The notes under the pieces are model-generated. The model ran no database searches, was not told where the DNA came from, and saw only the letters and a list, made by a program, of their open reading frames with translations. A stretch of DNA of 19,502 nucleotides from assembly GCA_041166365.1 (NCBI GenBank), contig JBEEFX010000078.1, positions 1-19,502 on the forward strand, in the 5' to 3' direction. Source of the stretch: DASUCS01 sp041166365. GTDB lineage: Bacteria > Actinomycetota > Acidimicrobiia > Acidimicrobiales > JACDCH01. The translations under genes were made by a program, and so were the position numbers. Positions 15,785 through 19,502 of this stretch are shown in pieces (position 1 is the first letter of the stretch; every line of letters starts with the position of its first letter).

Positions 15785-15789
15785 GAAGG
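15785..15789 (+). promoter_or_regulatory. Ribosome binding site selecting start 15795
   Basis: GAAGG lies 5 nt before the ATG at 15795. The other candidate ATG at 15783 has no purine-rich site close by, so the downstream ATG is preferred. Confidence 0.4.
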
Positions 15790-15794
15790 TCCCT

Positions 15795-17306
15795 ATGGCC
15801 TTCCACGCACTCGATCGTGCCGCGCTCCTGGTGCGACGCGATCACACACTCGGAACGATCATGGAGCGGTTGGCGAAGGTCAACGGCTCGAAGCCTCTCG
15901 TCGAGGAGTCCGGCGGGGGCCTGCGCCTCACCTACGCCCAAGCCTCGAAGCGGGTGAACCGGTGGGCGGGGGGTATCGCCGCGGCGACGACGCCCGGCGA
16001 TCGGGTGGTGATCGCCACGCCCAACGGCTACGAGATGTTGCTGCTGTGCCTGGCGGCGTCGCGTGCCGGCGCCGTCCCGGTTCCGGTCAACTCGCAGATG
16101 CGAGCCGACGAGATCCGTCACGTGATCGACGACTCGTCGGCCACGCTCGTGCTGCGCGCCGCCGCTGAGGTCGACGGCGCCGAGCCGCTGCTGGCCGCAC
16201 ACAAGACCGATCCGGACGATGTCGCTGCGCTCTTCTACACGTCCGGCACCACCGGCAAGCCCAAGGGTGTCGAGCTCACGCACCGCTCACTGGTCGGCCA
16301 AGTCGCAGCAGCTGGGAGCATGCCGACCAACTTGATCGTGCGCGGCGGCGCCGTGCTGTCGTTGCCCGTGGCGCACATCATGGGATTCGCCGCCATCCTG
16401 GGCATGGCGTGTGCCGGCATCCCCGTGTACTTCATTCCGAAGTTCCGTCCGACTGACGTGCTCGATGCGATCGAGCAGCGCCGGGCGTCGATCTTCATCG
16501 GCGTACCGGCGATGTACCGCATGTTGCTCGAGGCCGGAGCGGAGCAACGTGATCTGACTTCGGTACGCGCGTGGGGATCAGGGGCCGATGCGATGCCCGC
16601 CGAGCTCGCGGCGACGTTCAAGGGCCTCGGCGCGACCGCAAGCCTGCCGATCGTCGGGCCGATCGGTGAGGCGCTGTTCTTCGAGGGCTACGGCATGGTC
16701 GAGTCCGGCGGCGGCGCGGCGTTGAAGGCATCGCCGCCGATGCTCAACATCGGTCTCGGCGAGTCACTCGGCTTTCCGATGCCGGGCTACAAGTTCAAGG
16801 TCGTCGACGACGACGGCAAGGAGGTCGGCACCGGCCAGGTGGGCGAGCTGCTGCTGCGCGGCCCGGGCGTGACCCAGGGCTATTGGGGCGACACCGCTGC
16901 AACGGAAGCAGCCCTCACCGAGGACGGTTGGCTGCGCACGGGCGACCTCGCGCGCAAGGGCCTGCTCGGCGCGGTGGTGTTCGCCGGGCGCAAGAAGGAC
17001 GTGATCAAGCACGGCGGCTATTCCGTCTACGCGCTGGAGGTCGAGCGCGTGCTCGAGGAGCATCCCGACGTGCTCGAAGCGGCGGTGGTCGGCCTGCCCG
17101 ACGAACGCAAGGGCGAGATCCCGGTGGCAGCCGTTCGAGTCGCGCCCGACGCGGTCTTCGACGCGGACGTGCTCAAGCAATGGGCGGAGGAGCGGCTGTC
17201 GGACTACAAGGTGCCGCAACAGATCGTGTCCGTGGAAGAGCTCCCGCGCACGGGGACCAACAAGGTCCAACGCAAGGAGCTCCTCACGCTGTTCACCGCG
17301 CCCTAG
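15795..17306 (+). CDS. AMP-binding acyl-CoA synthetase family protein
   Basis: 503-aa member of the ANL (acyl/aryl-CoA synthetase) superfamily. It has the P-loop YTSGTTGKPKG starting at Tyr148, GYGMVESGGG (motif A5), GWLRTGDLARKG with the ribose-binding Asp, the hinge region GRKKDVIKHGGYSVYALEVE, and the adenylation Lys490 in RTGTNKVQRKEL. Expected reaction: carboxylate + ATP + CoA to acyl-CoA + AMP + PPi. The substrate (fatty or aromatic acid) cannot be read from sequence. ATG 15783 is an alternative start. It could be co-transcribed with uvrD 26 bp upstream. Its TAG stop shares a CTAG tetramer with the stop of the convergent gene. Confidence 0.92.
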   Translation: MAFHALDRAALLVRRDHTLGTIMERLAKVNGSKPLVEESGGGLRLTYAQASKRVNRWAGGIAAATTPGDRVVIATPNGYEMLLLCLAASRAGAVPVPVNSQMRADEIRHVIDDSSATLVLRAAAEVDGAEPLLAAHKTDPDDVAALFYTSGTTGKPKGVELTHRSLVGQVAAAGSMPTNLIVRGGAVLSLPVAHIMGFAAILGMACAGIPVYFIPKFRPTDVLDAIEQRRASIFIGVPAMYRMLLEAGAEQRDLTSVRAWGSGADAMPAELAATFKGLGATASLPIVGPIGEALFFEGYGMVESGGGAALKASPPMLNIGLGESLGFPMPGYKFKVVDDDGKEVGTGQVGELLLRGPGVTQGYWGDTAATEAALTEDGWLRTGDLARKGLLGAVVFAGRKKDVIKHGGYSVYALEVERVLEEHPDVLEAAVVGLPDERKGEIPVAAVRVAPDAVFDADVLKQWAEERLSDYKVPQQIVSVEELPRTGTNKVQRKELLTLFTAP

Positions 17307-17779
17307 CTCGAGCGTGACGACGTCGTCGTGGTGGCGTCGACGCTGAGGTCGACGATGACGTCGCCGTTCTCGACGACAACGGGGTAGTGGTGCAGGTCGT
17401 CGCCGTCGGCGGGCACCCGCCGGCCATTGCAGTCGGTGAAGTCCTGCGTCTCGCGGTGCCAGGTGAGCGTGCAGTCGCCCACCGACGCGTCGAACGCGAT
17501 CCACCCGGCCTTCGCGTCCGTGCCCAGATGGTGCACCACGATCGGGCGCGATCCGGTCGCCGTGTCGTTGAAGAACAGCGGCGTCTGGTCTCGACTGATC
17601 GAGTCGGCGAAGGTCGCCGCTGGCCCCACGGAGAACCGCGACCGGGACGACGTCGTGTGGGAGCTGTCGTCTCCGAGGTTGCCGGCGAACAGGACGAGCA
17701 GGATCATCACCGTCCCCACCATCACGCCCGCGATGCCGACGATCGTCGCGCGGCGCGGATCTGATCTGGCGACCGGCAT
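17303..17779 (-). CDS. Membrane-anchored protein with degenerate Rieske-like domain
   Basis: 158-aa protein. Residues 12-33 (TIVGIAGVMVGTVMILLVLFAG) form an uncleaved N-terminal membrane anchor, so the rest likely faces outward. A Ser/Thr-rich linker (39-50) and a globular part follow. The end, DLHHYPVVVENGDVIVDLS, is very like the last strands of Rieske ferredoxin domains (YPVRVEDGEVYVDL type). The cluster region reads D-C103-T-L-T-W and D-C117-N-G-R: both Cys positions are kept, but the paired His ligands read Leu105 and Arg120. A 2Fe-2S cluster is therefore unlikely and a disulfide is possible. The family link is inference from pattern. It is divergent from the B12-binding gene across 19 bp, and its stop overlaps that of the acyl-CoA synthetase. 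Confidence 0.7.
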   Translation of the reverse strand: MPVARSDPRRATIVGIAGVMVGTVMILLVLFAGNLGDDSSHTTSSRSRFSVGPAATFADSISRDQTPLFFNDTATGSRPIVVHHLGTDAKAGWIAFDASVGDCTLTWHRETQDFTDCNGRRVPADGDDLHHYPVVVENGDVIVDLSVDATTTTSSRSS

Positions 17780-17793
17780 CCCTTTAGGATGCC
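17775..17793. repeat. Hyphenated palindrome in divergent promoter gap
   Basis: GGCATCC and GGATGCC form a perfect 7-bp inverted repeat around a CTTTA centre. The left arm contains the start codon of the minus-strand membrane protein, and the element overlaps the TAGGAT -10 box of the plus-strand B12-binding gene. A regulator bound here could control both. Confidence 0.45.
17785..17790 (+). promoter_or_regulatory. -10 box of the B12-binding/sucCD operon
   Basis: TAGGAT (TANNNT) lies 8 nt before the GTG at 17799 with no Shine-Dalgarno in between (GCCAGGCC). A leaderless or near-leaderless transcript for the mutase domain and sucCD is likely. Confidence 0.45.
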
Positions 17794-17798
17794 AGGCC

Positions 17799-18200
17799 GT
17801 GCAGCGGCCCTATCGAGTCGTCGTGGCCAAACCGGGTCTCGACGGTCATGACCGAGGGGTCAAAGTGATCGCCCGAGCGCTGCGCGACGCCGGCTTCGAA
17901 GTCATCTACACCGGCCTGTTCCAGACGCCAGAGCAGGTGGCCGAGACGGCCTTGCAGGAGGACGCCGATGCCGTCGGGCTCTCCGTACTCTCGGGCGCGC
18001 ACCTCACCTTGTTCCCGCGGGTCGTCGAGGAGCTGCGCAAGCGCGGCCTCGACGAGGTCATCGTCTTCGGCGGAGGGATCGTCCCGCCGGCCGACATCGC
18101 GACGCTCAAGGAGCAGGGGGTCGCCGAGATCTTCACCCCGGGGGCCTCGATGGTCTCCATCACCGATTGGCTCGAACACGCCTTGGAGGGCGCAACCTAA
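17799..18200 (+). CDS. Stand-alone cobalamin-binding subunit of methylmalonyl-CoA-type mutase
   Basis: 133-aa protein consisting only of the C-terminal B12-binding domain of acyl-CoA mutases. It opens VVVAKPGLDGHDRG with the DxHxxG motif and the cobalt-ligating His17. It continues with SVL at 62-64 (SxL motif) and FGGGI at 90-94 (the GG motif). Such small subunits pair with a separate substrate-binding large subunit, as in heteromeric methylmalonyl-CoA, ethylmalonyl-CoA or isobutyryl-CoA mutases; no large subunit lies in this window. The frame is open upstream to 17427, but GTG 17799 gives the natural N-terminus and follows a -10 box. sucC starts with zero spacing after its TAA, so the product succinyl-CoA would pass to SucCD. 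Confidence 0.92.
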   Translation: MQRPYRVVVAKPGLDGHDRGVKVIARALRDAGFEVIYTGLFQTPEQVAETALQEDADAVGLSVLSGAHLTLFPRVVEELRKRGLDEVIVFGGGIVPPADIATLKEQGVAEIFTPGASMVSITDWLEHALEGAT

Positions 18201-19346
18201 GTGGACCTGTACGAGTACCAAGGCAAGCAGTTCTTCGCCCAGTACGACATCCCCGTGTCGCCCGGTGAAGCCGTCACCACCGTCGACGATGCCGTCGCCG
18301 CGGCCGACCGCATCGGCTACCCCGTCGTCGTGAAGGCCCAGGTGCAAGTGGGCGGGCGCGGCAAGGCCGGCGGCATCAAGGTGGCCAACGACACCGACGA
18401 GGTCCGCGAGCACGCGTCGAACATCATCGGGATGGACATCAAGGGCCACACGGTCGAAGTGGTGTGGATCGAGCGGGCATCCGACATCGCCGAGGAGTAC
18501 TACGCCTCGTTCACGCTCGACCGCGCCGCCAAGAAGCATCTCGGCATGTTGTCGGCGCAAGGCGGCGTCGAGATCGAAGCCGTGGCCGAGAAGGATCCCG
18601 ACGCCATCGCCAAGATCTGGATCGACCCCGTCGACGGCCTCGACGCGAAGACGGCTCGCGCGTGGGTCGAGTCGGCCAAGCTGAACCCGAACGCCACCGA
18701 CGGCACCGTCGACATCCTGCTGAAGCTGTACCGCGCGTACGTCGAGGGCGACGCCGATCTCGTCGAGATCAACCCGCTCATCCTCAAGCCGACCGGCGAA
18801 GTGCACGCGCTCGACGCCAAGGTCACCCTCGACAACAACGCCATCTTCCGTCATCCGGACTATGTGCAGTACGACGAGACGCAGGTGCGCGACGAGCGCG
18901 AGAAGGCGGCTCATGAGAAGGGGCTGCAGTACGTCGGCCTCGACGGTTACGTCGGCGTGATCGCCAATGGCGCCGGCCTGGCCATGAGCACCGTCGACAT
19001 CGTCAATCAGGTCGGCGGCAAGCCGGCCAACTTCCTCGACATCGGCGGCGGCGCGAACGCCGAGGTGATGTCGGGCGCGCTCGAGGTCATCAACAACGAT
19101 CCCAACGTGCGCTCGATCTTGATCAACATCTTCGGCGGCATCACGAAGGGCGAAGAAGTCGCCAATGGGATCGTCACGGCCCTCGGTCGGGTGCAGATCG
19201 ATTCGCCGATCGTCATCCGGCTCGATGGCACGAATGCCGACGAGGGCCGCGAGATCTTGAAAGCCCACCTGTCCGACACGCTGCAGATGCAGCCGACCAT
19301 GCTCGAAGCGGCGAAGAAGGCCGTCGAGCTCGCTGGGAAGGCCTGA
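18201..19346 (+). CDS. sucC: Succinyl-CoA synthetase (ADP-forming) beta subunit
   Basis: 381-aa complete beta subunit. With SucD it interconverts succinyl-CoA + ADP + Pi and succinate + ATP/GTP + CoA in the TCA cycle. The N-terminal ATP-grasp domain shows MDLYEYQGKQFFAQYDIPV, VVKAQVQVGGRGKAGGIKV and VEINPLIL with metal ligands. The C-terminal CoA-ligase domain shows GAGLAMSTVDIVNQVGGKPANFLDIGGGA and NIFGGITKGEEVANGI. The GTG start directly abuts the TAA of the B12-binding gene. GGAGGG 10 nt upstream lies inside that gene, implying coupled translation. Confidence 0.97.
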   Translation: MDLYEYQGKQFFAQYDIPVSPGEAVTTVDDAVAAADRIGYPVVVKAQVQVGGRGKAGGIKVANDTDEVREHASNIIGMDIKGHTVEVVWIERASDIAEEYYASFTLDRAAKKHLGMLSAQGGVEIEAVAEKDPDAIAKIWIDPVDGLDAKTARAWVESAKLNPNATDGTVDILLKLYRAYVEGDADLVEINPLILKPTGEVHALDAKVTLDNNAIFRHPDYVQYDETQVRDEREKAAHEKGLQYVGLDGYVGVIANGAGLAMSTVDIVNQVGGKPANFLDIGGGANAEVMSGALEVINNDPNVRSILINIFGGITKGEEVANGIVTALGRVQIDSPIVIRLDGTNADEGREILKAHLSDTLQMQPTMLEAAKKAVELAGKA

Positions 19347-19352
19347 ACGACC

Positions 19353-19502
19353 ATGGCGATATTCGTCGACGAGAACACGAGGGTCGTCTACCAAGGCCTG
19401 ACCGGATCGCAGGGCCGCTTCTACGGCTTGCTCAACAAGTCGTACGGCACCCAGGTCGTCGCCGGCACGAACCCCAAGAAGGCCGGCACCGACATCGAAG
19501 GC
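19353..19502 (+). CDS. sucD: Succinyl-CoA synthetase alpha subunit (N-terminal part)
   Basis: The first 50 codons are present; the gene runs off the window. MAIFVDENTRVVYQGLTG followed by SQGRFYGLLNKSYGTQVVAG and NPKKAGT matches the SucD start, where QGxTGxQG binds CoA and the VxGxxPxKxGT segment follows. The catalytic phospho-His lies outside. The ATG is 6 bp after the sucC stop, with GGGAAGG upstream. Confidence 0.95.
   Translation, partial: MAIFVDENTRVVYQGLTGSQGRFYGLLNKSYGTQVVAGTNPKKAGTDIEG

Noticed and set aside
17784..19394. Long minus-strand open frame opposite the B12-binding gene and sucCD
   Set aside because: Shadow of sucC coding bias; the repetitive Asp/Val/Leu composition matches no protein family.

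Overview
The window is GC-rich, gene-dense bacterial chromosome with many GTG starts. HspR-like and F420-type LLM families, a RipA-like NlpC/P60 endopeptidase and a GuaB3-type IMP dehydrogenase point to Actinobacteriota. Acidimicrobiia is my best guess; this is inference from gene content, with no marker gene to settle it. No mobile element, CRISPR array, rRNA or tRNA was seen, and no gene-free stretch exceeds about 210 bp.

Layout. 97-2881 (+): two tandem, unlike PLP-dependent group II decarboxylases. 3089-3851 (+): a secreted/membrane-anchored protein of unknown function and a tiny Phe-rich membrane protein. 3918-6631 (+): guaB3 then guaA, the two last steps of GMP synthesis, joined by a 4-base CTGA overlap that suggests a CTG start for GuaA. 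6750-7823 (+): secreted NlpC/P60 peptidoglycan hydrolase. 7833-9304 (-): F420-type LLM oxidoreductase translationally coupled to a PadR regulator. It is divergent from a dienelactone-hydrolase-family gene (9329-10144, +) across a 24-bp gap that is mostly a perfect palindrome. 10151-12378 (-): an apparent operon hsp20 - MerR/HspR-like regulator - KaiC-like double-domain ATPase, with a good sigma-A-type promoter. 12530-13384 (-): a degenerate Glu/Leu/Phe/Val-dehydrogenase-like protein. 13540-15768 (+): UvrD/PcrA helicase. 15795-17306 (+): acyl-CoA synthetase. 17303-17779 (-): membrane-anchored protein with a Rieske-like C-terminus lacking the His ligands. 17799-19502 (+): stand-alone B12-binding mutase domain, sucC and the start of sucD.

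How genes fit together. GuaB3-GuaA convert IMP to XMP to GMP. The B12-binding subunit with SucCD suggests a methylmalonyl-CoA to succinyl-CoA to succinate route feeding the TCA cycle. The hsp20-HspR-KaiC-like operon looks like a protein-stress module that recruited a KaiC-family ATPase, and is the most interesting system here. A recurrent theme is a TANNNT -10 box only 6-9 nt before the start codon with little or no Shine-Dalgarno, which implies leaderless transcripts for about six genes.
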